The notes under the pieces were generated by a model. The model made no database searches, was not told the origin of the DNA, and worked only from the letters and a program-made list of their open reading frames with translations. A stretch of 64,000 bases of DNA from Ochotona curzoniae (Eukaryota; Chordata; Mammalia; Lagomorpha; Ochotonidae): NCBI RefSeq assembly GCF_017591425.1, contig NW_024466416.1, positions 372,001 through 436,000 of the forward strand. Direction: 5' to 3'. Below, piece after piece: positions 47,061-59,903 of the stretch. Position 1 is the stretch's first letter; each line of letters opens with the position of its first letter. The position numbers and the translations under genes were made by a program.

Positions 47061-48691
47061 AGTAAACAAGTACCTTGGATTGACCCAGAGATGCCCTTGG
47101 TTTCTCCCTTTTAAACCACCCAGCCTCAGCTCTCTCGCCAACATGAGAGTGCAGTGGCCTGGTCCATGGAACACCCCAGAAGTAATTTGTTCTCTGTCAG
47201 ATATGCCCTCAGCTGCTCCCACTCCAGTATGTCCTCAGATCCGCTTCTCTGGGAAATCTGCAGTGCCCCACTGGCCTGGGTGGCATATTCCATGCCTTCC
47301 CCAAATATCTTAAAAAAAAAAAAGTAGAGGCAAATATATTGGCATACTGGTATCATTAACCAGCTTGGCCTTAACCAGTCCCCAATACCCACCAGCTGCT
47401 GGCTGCTTTTCTCCCCGCAGTACAAGGCAACCTAGGCAGTTGCCTACAGCTGGAGGATTATTGTAACCTTTGATCTGTGGATGTTAGCTAGTTGTGGCAG
47501 ATAATGGGGTTCCCAAGAAGAGAGTGTTTGGTGCATGAGACTGCAGTAGGGAGAGCAGAAACATCAAAGTAAAGCTAGTCCTTGTTTTGGCAGAGGGGAA
47601 AGATGAGTAGGGTTCATGCACAGTAGTTGGAAATCATAAGGAACTGGGAATCTGTCTTATTTTGGCATCCATTCAGAAGGCAGAACTCTAGACACATGTG
47701 TTGCCAGGATATTTTCCTCTCAACAATAGATTATTATAATGGGCTTGGCTAATACACTTGCAAAAGTATGCTAGGTCCAGGTTCATTGGCACGATTTAAA
47801 AAAAAAAATCGTCACTGTTACATCGACAGGTCTTGATTTTGCAGCAAACATCTCAGCTGCCAATGCTTTACTCTAAGGAATAAAGAAAAGCTCAAAACTT
47901 GCAAAGGAAAACACCCTAGCCTGCACCTCCTTCTCCTGGCACTAGGAAAGCACCTGGGGCACAGAGAACCGGCGCTGCAGAAGCACAAACACACAAGTGC
48001 CATCTTGTCCGGTTTCTCCATTGGGCAGGGACTGGGTGCCAACCAAGTCTTCTCTTGCCTCTGCATGTCAGTCTTGTCCCAGTATTCATTTCTCTTCAGT
48101 TCTTCATGGAAACTCTTTCACCCCGGGACTGCCCCAGAAGCCCTGCAACACTAATTGAAGCTGAAGATTTTAATGGAATCTTATTCCTTGAATGGTGTGA
48201 GGGAGGTATGAGCCCCCTGGATCTGAAATAGGGCAAGAGCAATCTTGACTATCAGTGATCCAGCTTTTCTCATGGTACCCCTGGGAACCCCACCTGTGGC
48301 GACCTTTGATTTTGCCTCCCCTGCACTTCATCCAGCTCCATGAAATTTGCACCTTACTTGCCTGTGTCCTCTCACCTTGATTCACTCTGAGAAGCATGAA
48401 CTCAGTGGGAATTGTGAGTCTGTAACACTGAGGAGGCGGCCAGGATTTGAGGAACTGCTACCCAACCCATTCTTGGCTTCCATAAGTATTGCTGCTCATT
48501 GGGTTAGGTGCTCGGTCTTTCCCCATCCTGAACAACATGGAAGGTGAAGTACGTGGAGTTGGTGGAGTAACAGCAACACGTACTGGAATTCAGCTGTGCT
48601 TTGCGTGGATTTGTGACATGCTTCCTGAGACTCCTAGAACCCAAATCAACCACCACTGTCAGTAGTTCCTTTTTCTAAACAAACGAACAAA
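47061..48691. other. Sequence right of composite repeat A
   Basis: The first 260 bp may still belong to the composite element. The rest is unique, with an A run near 47310-47322. No gene. Confidence 0.4.
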
Positions 48692-49068
48692 CAAGCAAAC
48701 ATTTCTTTATTTGAGAGGCAGAGCAACCCAGATTGAGCTATCTATTTCTGTGGAGGGGGGAATTTGAAAGGTAGAACAACACACACACACACACACACAC
48801 ACAGAGGGAGGGGTACATCTGCCATCCACAGGTCCACTCCCAAAAAACCAGCAACAACCAGGGCTGTGTCGGGCCAAACCCAGAAGGCAGGAACTCAATC
48901 TGGATCTTCCGCATGGGTGGTAGGGGCCCCAAATACTTTAGCTGTCATCTACTGCTTTTCAGGGTGTGGGAAGCTGGATCTGAAGTAGAGGCAGAATTCC
49001 AAGTCCGGAACTCTGATGTAGGACAAAGGAAGCCCAAGTGGTGGCATAACTCCCTGTGCCATAGTGTC
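48692..49068 (-). mobile_element. Old C-SINE with internal (CA)n
   Basis: Reversed order: 'tttctttatttgagaggcag', 'ccatccacaggtccactccc', 'gaactcaatctggatcttcc', 'taactccctgtgcc'. A (CA)n run (48779-48802) interrupts it. Confidence 0.6.
48779..48802 (+). repeat. (CA)n microsatellite
   Basis: About 12 CA units. Confidence 0.95.
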
Positions 49069-49914
49069 TTTCCCAGTTGGTAGCATAGCATTCCTTCTTG
49101 GGTGAAATTGCTCTGGGTATAATAGTGCATGAGCAACTTATTGGTCAAGTTGTCAGGGTCATTTTTTGTTAGAGTGGTATGTCCCCTTTGCAAGTGGAAG
49201 ACATTTTTGGAAGACATTTTCCTAGAAAACATAATAACTTCTTAGATCTTTATAGAAGCTACTTTTTCAAAGTTGCATTTTAATTATTACTTATTCCTTA
49301 CAAGTTCAATCATTTCCCCAAAACTCATGCCTAAGCTACCTTGGGCAGTGCACAATGCCAGGCTCTGGGGCTGCCAGCTCATAAAGCCTGGTTTTCCCTG
49401 AGGGTCAGTACAGTTCCATAAGCAAAGCTCCCCACAATTATTTACAGGTGTGAACTGCAGCCTGTGCCAGCTGAACATATGAACAGTTTAGTGTTGCAAT
49501 CAAGCCCAACACAGACAGGTTCATCTAGTTTATTTAGTGCTGTTGGTTCATTCCTTCATCAGGAAGTGATTAAACACCTACTGTGAGCCAGGCTCTGTGT
49601 TAGTCACTTGGGGTGTACACTGATCCCTACTTTCACCTGGTGGGTGAGCTAGGGTCCTAAGCAGACACCCGTGACACAATGTGGGAGCCTGGTGTGACAG
49701 CTGGTTTGGTAACAGACCCAGTAGTTATTCCCAACATTTTCTCTCTCGTTTCTGGAGCTTTCTTCTCATTACAAAAGTGAAAATGCTTTGCCAGCCTTCC
49801 CTGTAACTAGTAAAAGGGCAGTTAGTAAATCCTGATCTGTAAGTCTGCTGGGAGGAGTCTGGGCATGATTTTTTTCCCCCTCCCATTCCCAGATCTCCTT
49901 ATTGGGATGAACTT
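49069..49914. other. Unique sequence with an L2 fragment
   Basis: An L2-like piece at 49545-49620 reads 'attaaacacctactgtgagc' then 'caggctctgtgttagtcact'. No gene. Confidence 0.5.
49545..49620 (+). mobile_element. L2-like fragment
   Basis: The 'gattaaacacctactgtgag' and 'ccaggctctgtgttagtcac' text is typical of the L2/MIR3 3' region. Confidence 0.5.
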
Positions 49915-50262
49915 GAAATAATTCCCATGTCCTAACACCTAGCACCTCAGAATGTAACTGTATTTGGAGCTAGGGTCTTGAAGAGGTAATCAAGTTAAAA
50001 TGAGGTCAGTACAGTGGGCCTTCACCAACTGATATTCTTAGGAAATGAAGGCATTTGGATATAGGTGCACAGAGGGGAAAGACGGTGTGAAGGCACAGGC
50101 AGGAGAAGACCTTCTAGACGGCAAGGAGAGAGGCTTCAGAAGAAATCATGCCAACAGCTTGGTTTTGGACTTCTAGCCTCAGAACTGTGAGAAGCAAAGA
50201 CTGTTGTTGAAGCCTCTCAGTTTGTGGTGCTTCCTTTTGGCAGCCCTGGCAAGCTGACAGAT
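49915..50262 (+). mobile_element. ERVL-MaLR LTR relic (MLT1 type)
   Basis: Ordered matches to the ancient mammalian MLT1-type LTR: 'cctcagaatgtaactgtatt', 'ggagctagggtcttgaagag', 'gttaaaatgaggtcagtac', 'cttggttttggacttctagc', 'ctcagaactgtgagaag' and the terminal 'gcagccctggcaagctgaca'. No internal retroviral sequence is next to it, so it is a decayed solo LTR. Confidence 0.7.
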
Positions 50263-50592
50263 CTTGAATTCTCTCACATTGAGTGTGGAGTTGCAACAGC
50301 CACCTGTAGGGAGACCAAGAGAATTCCAGAGATGTTCATTTAGAACCCTGACATCCCTGATCTGACCCTGCAGCCAGCTGCTTCTAGACTTGCATGAGAC
50401 AATGAACCCTTGTTTTTGTTGCTGCCTTAGGTTTGGGACTTCCGTCATCCAGAAACACAAGCATCCTAATTGAAGCTTGCCGGGATAGAGGCACTGTGGT
50501 ATTGAAGGGGACACCAAGGAGAAGTATCTAGATGACAACTAAGCTTGCTCTGTAAAACTGTGCAGACATTAGTCAACTTAAGGTCTGGACAA
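50263..50592. other. Unique sequence
   Basis: No gene or repeat recognised between the MaLR relic and the next SINE. Confidence 0.4.
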
Positions 50593-51243
50593 GGGGCCAG
50601 CATTGTGACACAGTGGGTAAAGTTGCCACCTGCAATACTGGCATCACATATGGCACCAATTCGGATCTGGGCTGCTCCACTTCCCATCCAGCTCTCTGCT
50701 AATGGCCTGGGGAAAGCAGCAGAAGGTGGTCCAGATGTTTGTGTTCTTATACCCATGTGGAAGACCTGGATGAAGTTTCTGGTTTCTGGCATCAGGCTGC
50801 TCAGCACTGGCTTTTTTTTTTCCTTTTTTTTTTTAAAGATTCATTTTATTTTTATTGCAAAGTCAGAGATACACAGAGAGGAGGAAAGACAGAGAAGATC
50901 TTCTGTTCGATGATTCACTCCCAAGTGACCACAGTGGCTGGTGCTGTGCTGATTCGAAGCCAGGAGCCAGGAGCTCTTCTCGTTCTCCGAAGTGGGTGCA
51001 GAAACCCAAGGCTTTGGGCTGTCCTCGACTGCTTTCCCAGGCCACAAGCAGAAAGCCGGATGGGAAGTGGAGCTGCCAGGATTAGAACTTGCGCCCATTT
51101 GGGATCCCAGTGCATTTAAGGCAAGGAATGTAGTGGCTAGGTCACGCCGCTGGGCCCAAGCACTGGCTTTTGAGGTCACCTGGGGAGGGAACGAGTGATG
51201 GTAGATCTCTCTGTAACTCTGATTTTCACAATAAATAAATCTT
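50593..51243 (+). mobile_element. C-SINE split by a second SINE (host copy)
   Basis: The 5' part is 50593-50815, from 'ggggccagcattgtgacaca' to 'cagcactggctttt'. The 3' part is 51172-51243, ending 'cacaataaataaatctt'. Confidence 0.82.
50816..51158 (-). mobile_element. C-SINE nested inside another C-SINE
   Basis: A complete reversed copy ending 'gtcacgccgctgggccc', flanked by a perfect 13-bp duplication, agcactggctttt, at 50803-50815 and 51159-51171. Confidence 0.88.
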
Positions 51244-53199
51244 AAAAAACAAACAAGCAAAAAGGCAGCACAAAGGGCACATTAGGTAGAAGACAATCAC
51301 AGGAGCAGAGGCCACCGGATTTCGAGAGCAACTCAGTAGACAGATCCTGTGGTATGATAGCAGGCAACTGCAGAGCAGCGAGTGACACAAGACGCTGGGA
51401 CATGGAGGCTGGCAGCTGCTGGATCATGGACGGAGGCCACAGTGAATGCTAAGGAACTCTGACTCTGCTCCCATTGATGTGAGTGTCAAAACCACAGGCA
51501 GGGATCTCAATCCAGAATCCCAGGGGAGCTCAGGAGGAGACAAGACACAGGCAGTGGAAGGGAGATGGAGAGGCACCACTGCTGCCAGCAAATTCAGGAG
51601 GCGCCCTTGGCTGGTGCTGCACATCTACCTTATTGCGCCAGATGGCGATTCTAGATATAAAAGGTAAGCGCCTCTAATAATGTAGCAGAGATGAGAAAGC
51701 TGAACATTATCCTGCATGCCAAACTCTTGTCTATTTTTATTAAAAAGTTTAAAATACAAACCACCTACTTCCCTGTTTGCTTCATCAGGGTTTATTAGAT
51801 GTAAACTAACCTTCACGGATGACTCATGGGCATCAGTATGATACGGGCAGGTGTCATACGCAGAGAATAGAGCCGAGTCATGGTGTGGGGAAGGGGCCCT
51901 GCAGTAAAGATCCTTAAACCTGGATTTTCTCTCATCTCCATCACCCCACCTGCTGAGCTCTGTGGTCATGGGAAAGCCACTAGGCCTGTCTGAGTGTGCG
52001 TCTCCTCGTCTGCCTGCACTCTGGGATGCGATGGAGGTGCAGTGAGATATCACATGAGGATGACGTTGGGGAAGCAGTGAGTGCCGTGCAGTGGGGCGTT
52101 GCCTTTCCTGGAGTGAGGTGACCTCCAACACACAGCCTGTAGATTTCAGAGTCCCATTGGGTCTGCTTGGTCAGCTGCTGTGTAGCTGCCTGTCCCTCTG
52201 CTCTCTAATCGCTTCCCTCTCTGGACAGCCTCCCCTCAGCACCCCACACCTTGTTCTCCAATGCCCAATGGACTGGGAAGCTGGTGGTCATACTTCTTTA
52301 ATATTTTCTCCAACGTGACTCAGTGTAAGGCTCCCTGTGGAGGCCTAATGACCGGACTCTGGTTCAGTTTTTGTCAGCTATTTTTGGGGCTTTTTTCACT
52401 TCCTGATTTGGTGCTGTATTCCACAGAATTGAGGGTGTCAGAGCCCAAGTTCCAGTTAAGTGGGGAGTAACTACGGTACTTTTATATGGCCAGATGAAGT
52501 GTTCAGTTTTGGCTCTTCCTGCCTTGTTAGTTCTCTTTTATCTCTCTGTTAACTAGTTCTCCGTGATAATCATACACAAATTTAACCTCACCATCCACCA
52601 ACACACACACTATGATATAAATGAAGACAAAAAGCTTAATAACTTTTCCACAGAAGAAATTTCTTGCATCCCTTTGAGGAGTTAGGGCCCCTGCATTTCC
52701 TCATTCCTTTCTCTCCTGCCTAACTCGATCCTGGGCAGTATACTGAAGGACTTCTGGTCTCCTACACTGACTGTGGGAGCCACAGTCGTAAGACCCAGGC
52801 ATGATAATAGAGGTGGCTTATTTAAATAATGCTAAATAGCTACCTAAGAAGATGTATAGCACGGTGCTCCCATCCTGGAGTTTTTAGTTGGACCATTTGG
52901 TGCCAAATCACTCCAGGTTTCAATATCCTATCTGTTAAACATTTGGTTGCAGGGAGTCAATACATGAATTCTTATAGAACACTTAGCAAAGACCCTGGTC
53001 AGAGCAGGTGCCAATAAAATGGAAGGTGACAAGTTCTGGGAGATAGAGAGGCTAAGGGAAGAAGGGTCTGGATTGCTTAGGACAAAAGAAGATAAGGGTT
53101 GTTAGGGGTGGGGAATAGAGGATCCTAGAAGAGGGTCAAGTATTTGGATTCTAGACCTCAGGCAAGATTTTGAATCCATTGCTATATAGTGAACCACCC
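51244..53199. other. Unique sequence with a MIR relic
   Basis: A 168-codon open frame at 51625-52131 (minus) overlaps the MIR-like stretch 51945-52060 and resembles no known protein, so I do not call a gene. Confidence 0.5.
51945..52060 (+). mobile_element. MIR SINE relic
   Basis: 'ctctgtggtcatgggaaagc' followed by 'cactaggcctgtctgag' and 'atgcgatggaggtgcag' resembles the MIR middle and 3' part. Confidence 0.5.
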
Positions 53200-53410
53200 C
53201 AGGGGCCAGCACCACGGGTTCAGCCACCACTCGTGATGCCCATGCCCCAATATCAGAGCACCAGTTGGAATCCCAGCTGCTTTACTTTCCATCCAGCTTC
53301 CTGCTAACACACCTGGGAAAGCAACATAAGATGGCCCAAGTGCTTGGGCGCTGCCACCCATGTGGGAGATCTGATGGAGTTCTAGGTTTCTGGTTCCAGC
53401 TCGGTCCAGG
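53200..53410 (+). mobile_element. C-SINE, 3'-truncated
   Basis: Starts 'ggggccagcaccacgggttc' and is recognisable to 'gttctaggtttctggttcc'. The A-rich tail is missing. Confidence 0.65.
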
Positions 53411-55533
53411 AGAAGAGGGGGCAGATGCCACTTCTCAGGGACCTATGACCAGAGTCCACGGTCATCACCAGTGTACCACACAGGCCAATCTGCTGCAGAC
53501 GCAGCAGGAAAGCTGCGTGAGAAAAGAAAGGGGCCCCTGGAACAAACACAGCTGGCAAGGAGCCTGATGATTATACGGTGAAGTTTCCCACTTGGCTGCG
53601 GAGCCGGAGGAAGGAAGGAAACACCTCAGCCTCCGAGTTTTCTCCCTTCTTTACATCTCAGATCAAGCGTGGCCTGACCGGATCACAGGGTGTGAGCAGT
53701 GCTCACTGTGACCTCTACCCAAATATCCTCGGAGATGATTCTGGGAATTGGAATCACGTGATTGTCACTGATTAGAAGACCAAAGTTCACTCAACTTGAA
53801 CTCTGGGAATGATAATTAACTAAAACTTGCCCAATTATTTCATGTTTAGATGAAAAACTTGGGGGAAATACTTGGGAGAGGAGGCCCTTCTTCTCTGCTG
53901 AGTCTTAGAATTGGGTGGAAGGGATCTGGACTGAAAGAATGGGGAGAGGAGACTACGCAATACTTTCCACAGCTCTTCTTGGCGTCACCTCCCTTTTCCT
54001 TCCATTGTTGAGTGGACAAATAAAAGTGGAATATCTTTGGTGGGACCAGCTACACTCGTTGCTTGAGGTGTGTAAATACCACCCTGTCTTCAGAACCCAA
54101 ATCAGGGAAACTGAGTCCTGGAGGGGGTTCTGTCACCCCTGGAGATGGAAAATTTCAGATGTTGGCTCTTCCTCTTTTTCTGAGGGATTCTCCCAAAGTG
54201 CTGTGAGTTGACCTTCACCCTAGCTGCTGAGGGCAGAAGTACCTTGAAATCGTGACTTGCTGAGTCCCAGAAGTGCAGCCTTCTTTCTGTGGTTAGTTTC
54301 CATCGCTGAGAGAAACTGGCCAGGGCCAGGTGTGTGCCACTCTGATGGCTATGGAAGCTAAGGATAGAGAAGTGAGTTTGCAAACAGCTCCAGTTTCTGA
54401 AGAACCCTCCTGCTATTGGCCAGGAGCTTTTCAAAGGGCTAAGTGTCTGGCCTCAGGCACATTCATTCTACACTGTGGGGGATATGACCTCTGCTTCCTT
54501 GGAGGTGAAGTGTGGGAAGAGGCAGGAAGCCTCAAGGAAGTCACAGTGCTGATTCTGTGCCAGGAGAGATGGCGTGGAGAAGACAGCAAAGCCTGATCGG
54601 ATCCTAGCACGAGAGGGCTTGTTCTAGGAGCCCACGTTTTGTACAAAGTGCCAGAAGCTGAGACAAGCAATGTTCCTGGTCAAGATATGATAAGAAAATG
54701 GTCTGAGATAGAGCGCAGGCCCTGGCTGGGGAGGCAGGAGAGGTGTGATTAGGAGCCTGGGGGCGGGGGAGAGGGATGGGTGTCAACTGAAGGAGGGAGG
54801 GCCTGCTGCTCTCTGTGGCATCAGTAGGAGTCCTCCCGGCTTGAGCGGAGCCACCAGCCCTGCCCACTTCCGGCTCTGTCCTCCTGCCCTAGTGATGCTG
54901 ACAATGGCATTCCTGAGAGCTGCCAATAGCTGGTGTGAACTCTGTGCCAGGCTCTGCACAAAGGCCCTCTGACTCCCCTGGAGCCAACCAGAGGGAGTGC
55001 GCCCTTCCTGGGAGGCTGGGAGGCAGGCTCGGGAGCAGAGTGGCAAGACCCAGGAAGGAACCCTGGCCAGCACACGCCAGGCTGTGTTATCACCTTTATG
55101 AGCAGAGGTCCTGCTGCTGTAGAAGGAACCGTGCCAGACCAACCCATCATGTGTGGGGCTTGGGGTGAAATGATGACCTGGGTCTCCCTGTTCTGATACC
55201 ATGGAGGGTTTCAAGAAGGCGTTAGCAAGCTTAGGTCCCTATCTGACAAGATTGTCAGCCTACGGAAACAAGCCTTTTGTGTGGGTCACTGTAGACACAA
55301 GGGCATCAGACACAAGTGCCGATGTACAGCTGAGAGCGCCTGTCTTCCCTGCCCTGCTGTATCTGCTCTCCTCCCTTTCTTGGGGGAAGCCAAGGAGTCA
55401 GTGCTGCTTGTAGGGAGGCCAGAGGAGAGGTACCTTGGCTGGTCCTGTCCTCATGGGACCTCCAGGTCCTGAAAGCCCAGGTGGAGGCTGAGTTTGGAAG
55501 AGCATCTAAGAGGTCTTTAATAAGTACAGGGAC
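53411..55533. other. Unique sequence
   Basis: An L2/MIR3-like motif near 54930 (gaactctgtgccaggctctg). No gene is supported. Confidence 0.45.
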
Positions 55534-55858
55534 AGGGACTGGTGCGGTGGCTCAAAAGGCTAATCCTCCACCTGCAAAGACTGACATGCCATATAGGCAC
55601 TGGTTCTAGTCCTGGCTGCTCTACTTCCCTTCCAGCTCTCTGCTATGGCCAGAGAACACAGCGGAGGATGGCCCAAAGCCTTGGGATCCTGTACCTGTGA
55701 GGGAGACCCAGAAGAGGTTCCTGGTTTCAGATCAGCTCAGCTTTGGTCATTGTAGCCCTTTAGTGGAGTGAACCTGCAAATGGAAGATCATTTTCCCTGT
55801 CTCCTCTCTGTAAATCTGCCTTTCCAATAAAAACAAACAAATCTTTTTTTTTTTTTTT
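55534..55858 (+). mobile_element. C-SINE, full length
   Basis: Runs from 'agggactggtgcggtggctc' to 'aataaaaacaaacaaatc' and a T-rich end. It is flanked by aagtacaKggac duplicates (55522-55533, 55859-55870; one mismatch). Confidence 0.82.
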
Positions 55859-56374
55859 AAGTACATGGACGGTGCTTATTTATGACAAAGTCATGCATGC
55901 CTTCCAATTTTTCTGAACTGAAAATACACTTATCTTTTCATTCCAATTTTCCAAAAACAAGTTCCCATTGCATTGAATTCATACCCTAAGATATGATTGT
56001 AGGAACAGCTTGGAAATTCCTGGGTGGTTTGTACCCTTTTGAATTGGACACCTACTGTGTGTAAGCATTCTGGCAAGTGTGGGGGAGGGGGTAACATAAT
56101 AAGAGGGCAAATCAAGCCATCCAGGAATCGGGCACTCCGATAGGGAATATGAGATTCCTGAACATGAATAAGCAGGAGACAAAGCCAAAGAGAACATAGT
56201 TGCAGCGTTGACTAAGCGCGACCCCGTGTCCTGATGCCTGTCACCGGGGTGACTTGCTGTGTGCCAGCCAAAGGAGGCTCGTAGGGGCCAGCATCCGGGG
56301 CTCTGTGGGCAGGGGGCCTTTTGTTCAGGCCTGACACGGCCTTGGGGGGAGCCCTGACCTCACACGGAGCTGGA

Positions 56375-56475
56375 CACTCTGCACTCGGCCATTACTTAAT
56401 CTTCCTGAGGCGCGACTTCCTCATAAAATGATATTATCTGAAGCTCAGAGTTGACCTAAGGATTAAATGCGGGCG
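56375..56475 (+). mobile_element. MIR SINE relic
   Basis: 'actcggccattacttaatct', 'gacttcctcataaaatgata' and 'gacctaaggattaaatg' are in MIR order. Confidence 0.6.
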
Positions 56476-56729
56476 AGCTTAGCCATCGATGTAGAACCAG
56501 GCACTGAAGAATCCCAGGAGAAACAGTTGGTTCTTGTTGCGTGTATGGCGAAGCTGAAGTTTCCCTGTGAGTGGTCTTCGGTGGTCACACAGCGTGCATC
56601 AAATCCTGGCTCCCATGCTTATCGGTGGGGCTCACGTAGACATTCCCCGAGACTCCGAGATGGGCGTCATCACAGCACCTGTGCCTCAAGATTAAATGAC
56701 ACAGCACGCATATGGCAGAGAGCTGGTCA

Positions 56730-56885
56730 ACGCCGGCTATTATTACCGCTAATCCTTCCCAGCCCAGAGAGGGTTTTTATCATCCTCATATTGTGGCAGA
56801 AACAAAGGCTCCCAGCTTGAGGATCTTAGCCAAGGCCACCCAGTCAGCCAGCGGTTGGACAGTCAGAGCTCATTGCTCCCAAGAA
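56730..56885 (-). mobile_element. MIR SINE relic
   Basis: Reversed MIR order: 'ttttatcatcctcatattgt', 'ttgaggatcttagccaaggc', 'cacccagtcagccagcgg', 'ttggacagtcagagctc'. Confidence 0.6.
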
Positions 56886-57459
56886 GCAGCTCAGCCCGGC
56901 CTCCGTGTCCCCCACAGAGACCCCCAGCCCTTTCACACCCGAAGTCCCTCCAGTGCTTCTGGGCCATGCGAGGTGTGCTCACGCCGGCACCCATTCTCTG
57001 CAGGGCATGGCTGCTGGCTTACTCATCAGTGTTTACCAGTCCCTGACAGTGGCGGCTCCCGGAAGGTGCTCCCGGAATGCGTCAGCAAACAGCAAGGAGG
57101 CGATGGGGTCAGAGCCCCGACAGACAGAGCTGGCTCCGAGCCTGGGTGTCCGGTGTCTAAGACGACTCTGAGGTTTTATGTCTGGGTGAATTCAAGAATG
57201 GCGGAGCTGTTGGCAGAGAATGGACAATCAGGAGAGATGCGGATGGCTTGGAGTTGAGAGCAAAGTGAGGGGAAAGATGAGGTTCAGATGGGTTTGGAAG
57301 GAAGCAGGGAGGGCCATTTAATTACAAATCAGTGCTGGGAAAATCCACCTGGCAGCTTGTGACCTGACATCGAGGTCCTTGCCCTGGAGTTGTCCCTACC
57401 GGGAGGCACACCCAGGAAACCACAGTGCTAAGACCTACACAGCTGCCTGTCAACACCAG

Positions 57460-59624
57460 CAATGAGTGACAGCTGTGAGCATGGTCAGTCTAGGAGAGCT
57501 TCATGGAGGAGGAGGAGGGAAGCCAGGCAGTCACCCAGGAGAGGAGAGGACAGGGCAGAGGACTTGCTCATCCTGCGGACGACGAGGCCGCCTGCCTCAG
57601 GTTGGGGTTCTGGGCCTGGTCCCCCATTCTCCTGCATGAGTGCTGAGCCGGAGCAGACCAGAACTGCTGCAAGCCGGCCTGGAGTGAGATCTCCAGGGAA
57701 ACCAGGACGAGAATAACCACGTTCCCATCCAGGACCATTCCCTAGCTCCACCGCCTTCCTCTCTCCTTGTGGGGGCTTTGCCTTCTGCCACGCCGACGCC
57801 CCCTCACTCCCCACCCCTCCCATTCCTCCATGTCCCCCGTTGCACCCCCGGATCCTGGTATGTTCGGGTGCTCGGGGAGTGGGCCCAGCCACCTGTCTCC
57901 TCCTCAGCCTTGTCACGATGCCTCCCACCAGGCTGGCACCCCCCCCCCCAGTGCTCCTGCCCACACAGCAGCGGCCCTTCCCACCTCGCCCCCAGCCCCT
58001 CCTGACGCTCCTCCCGGCCCTCACCGGCTCTCGGTGCTGGCTCATGGTGCTCAAACTGATGCTCAGACTGCTGCAGTCGGGGGTGAAAGAGACCACCCCT
58101 CTCTCCTTTGTGGCTTCTGGCACTTCCCCAGCCCCTGCCTCACTCCCAGTGCCTGCTCCTTGCCTCAGCCCTGCCCACCCTTGGCCCCGTCCCCCCTGCC
58201 TTCAGGAGGTCTAGCAGTGTGCCCTGCCCTGGCCTGATCCCTGGGGTGGGGGTTCAGGGGCAGGGCCAGCTCAGCTGCTGGGATTTCCCCAGGCTGGAGC
58301 TGAGCAGGAAGTCTGACTTGGAGAGGGGAAACCTGATTCTTGGCTGTTGTCCCGTCATGAAGCAAGACCAAAGTTCAGGGGAGGAGTCCGTTTCCTTGGT
58401 CAGCCGGGGACTCCCGTGGCCTGCTTGCTCCTCGGGATTGGGGTTTAGCAAAGTCAAGGGCAGGACAATGAGGGGAAGAAAGATGGGGCAACAGGGCCGT
58501 GGGGTTCACAGCCCGCACACCGAGCCCTCCGCCTGCAGCACCAATGCCAGCTTCCCTTGTGTGTAACCCCCGTTGTGCTGCGGGTGGAGGCTCCCTGGGT
58601 CACCCCTCCTTTCTGGAGCCTGGCATGTGTGCCAGGCGGGTGTGGCCTGGGCGCGCGGCGTCTGCACCTCAGGGCTGATAAGGGGATGGCAGCAACACCG
58701 CCCTGTTCTCCTGCGAGCCCCGGCTGTCGGCTGTCGTGTGTGGGCACTGCCCTACGCGGGGTCCCTCCCGGGGACAGCCAGGTGCAGGATGCGAAGGAAC
58801 CAAGCAGCTGGTGTTTGTCCACCGCGCCTCAGGGTGCCCTGCCTTGGGACGGCTGCTGTTGCAAGAGAATAAAGTTCGCGAGTGGGGCCGGGGGCGGCGG
58901 CGGCCTTCCCAGGAGCTCCCCTGCCCAGCGGGCAAGGGCCTCCCGCGCTGCCTCTCTTGGCAGCTCTCACTCCGCTGGGGGCTCAGTTCCCTGGCCCCAA
59001 ATGAGCCCCATGAGACATTGTCGGCAACAAACACAACAAAGAGCAAGAGCCAGCCCGGGGAGGCCGAGGGGGACAACACTGTGTCTGTGCATCCCCAACC
59101 CCGGCCCAGAGCCGCTGGCCAACCCCTCCCACTCCCTCCGCCTCCTACACCCTCAACCCCCAGGCAGGGGGCCCTTTCTCAGGATTCTTCTTGGGGCTGC
59201 GAGGCTGCGATCCCCTACTTCATGCTCAGGACAGAAGAGAGGAAGGAAAGCTGAGCAAAACGGGGAGAGGGAGAGATGGGAGAGAACCCTCCCCCCCCCC
59301 CCCCCCCCCCCGGTGGGTTTGAGTCAGCAGCCCAGGGGTGGGAGGGCAGCTCCAGCAGGGAGTTCTGGGGCTGGAACGACCAGCTTGCAGGGACTCAGCA
59401 CCCCCTGGTGGAATGCTCCGACACCGCAGCAGCAGGAGCCGGAGCTCCCGGGCTTGCTGTTGTGGTGCCTTGGGTTGTCTCTTCTGACACCTGTGGGTGG
59501 TGGTGCCGCCGGTGGTGCAGCGGATGCAAAGGTGGACAAGGAGGTGATGGAGGTGGCACCCAGAGGGAGGAGGGCACAGTCCTACCTCAGGTCCAGACAA
59601 GATCTATTCTGTCAAATGTTAGTT
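57460..59624. other. GC-rich block without a recognised gene
   Basis: About 2.1 kb markedly richer in G+C than its flanks, with moderate CpG content and a C21 run at 59291-59311. Long open frames run on both strands (428 codons at 58557-59843 plus), but they are compositional, run into a SINE-like region and show no family resemblance. It may be a distal CpG-rich regulatory element; unproven. Confidence 0.45.
59291..59311 (+). repeat. Mononucleotide C run
   Basis: 21 consecutive C residues, prone to assembly length error. Confidence 0.9.
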
Positions 59625-59715
59625 TTATTTTATTTTTTTAAAAAAGATTTCTTAATTTTCATTATTGACAGTCGGATTTACAAAGAGAAGGAGACACAGG
59701 CTGTCTCCTCTAACT
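59625..59715 (-). mobile_element. C-SINE 3' fragment
   Basis: 'ttttattttatttttttaaa', then 'aaaagatttcttaattttca' and 'gatttacaaagagaaggag' resemble only the reversed 3' end of a C-SINE. Confidence 0.5.
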
Positions 59716-59903
59716 GTTCCCGAGACATGTGCTGGGCTACTCACTCTCCTGCTCCTTGTCTTTTCTCAAAGTCTTCACGATGCCTGCTAGGACCTTCCCC
59801 TCACCCCCAAGTGGAACACAAATCCCTCTGCCAGAGGCCCTGAGCCTCCCCTTTCTTCTCCCTTTCCGAAGTCCCTGCTGTGACTCACTGCATTGTTTCC
59901 TTT

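Larger units (their letters stand above)
55871..57459. other. Unique sequence with two MIR relics
   Basis: MIR relics lie at 56375-56475 and 56730-56885. No gene recognised. Confidence 0.5.

Noticed and set aside
51625..52131. 168-codon minus-strand open frame
   Set aside because: Overlaps a MIR-like relic, resembles no known protein and has no splice or promoter context.
58557..59843. 428-codon open frame, plus strand
   Set aside because: Compositional frame in GC-rich DNA; no recognisable domain, competing frames on the other strand, and its end runs through a poly-C run and a SINE fragment.
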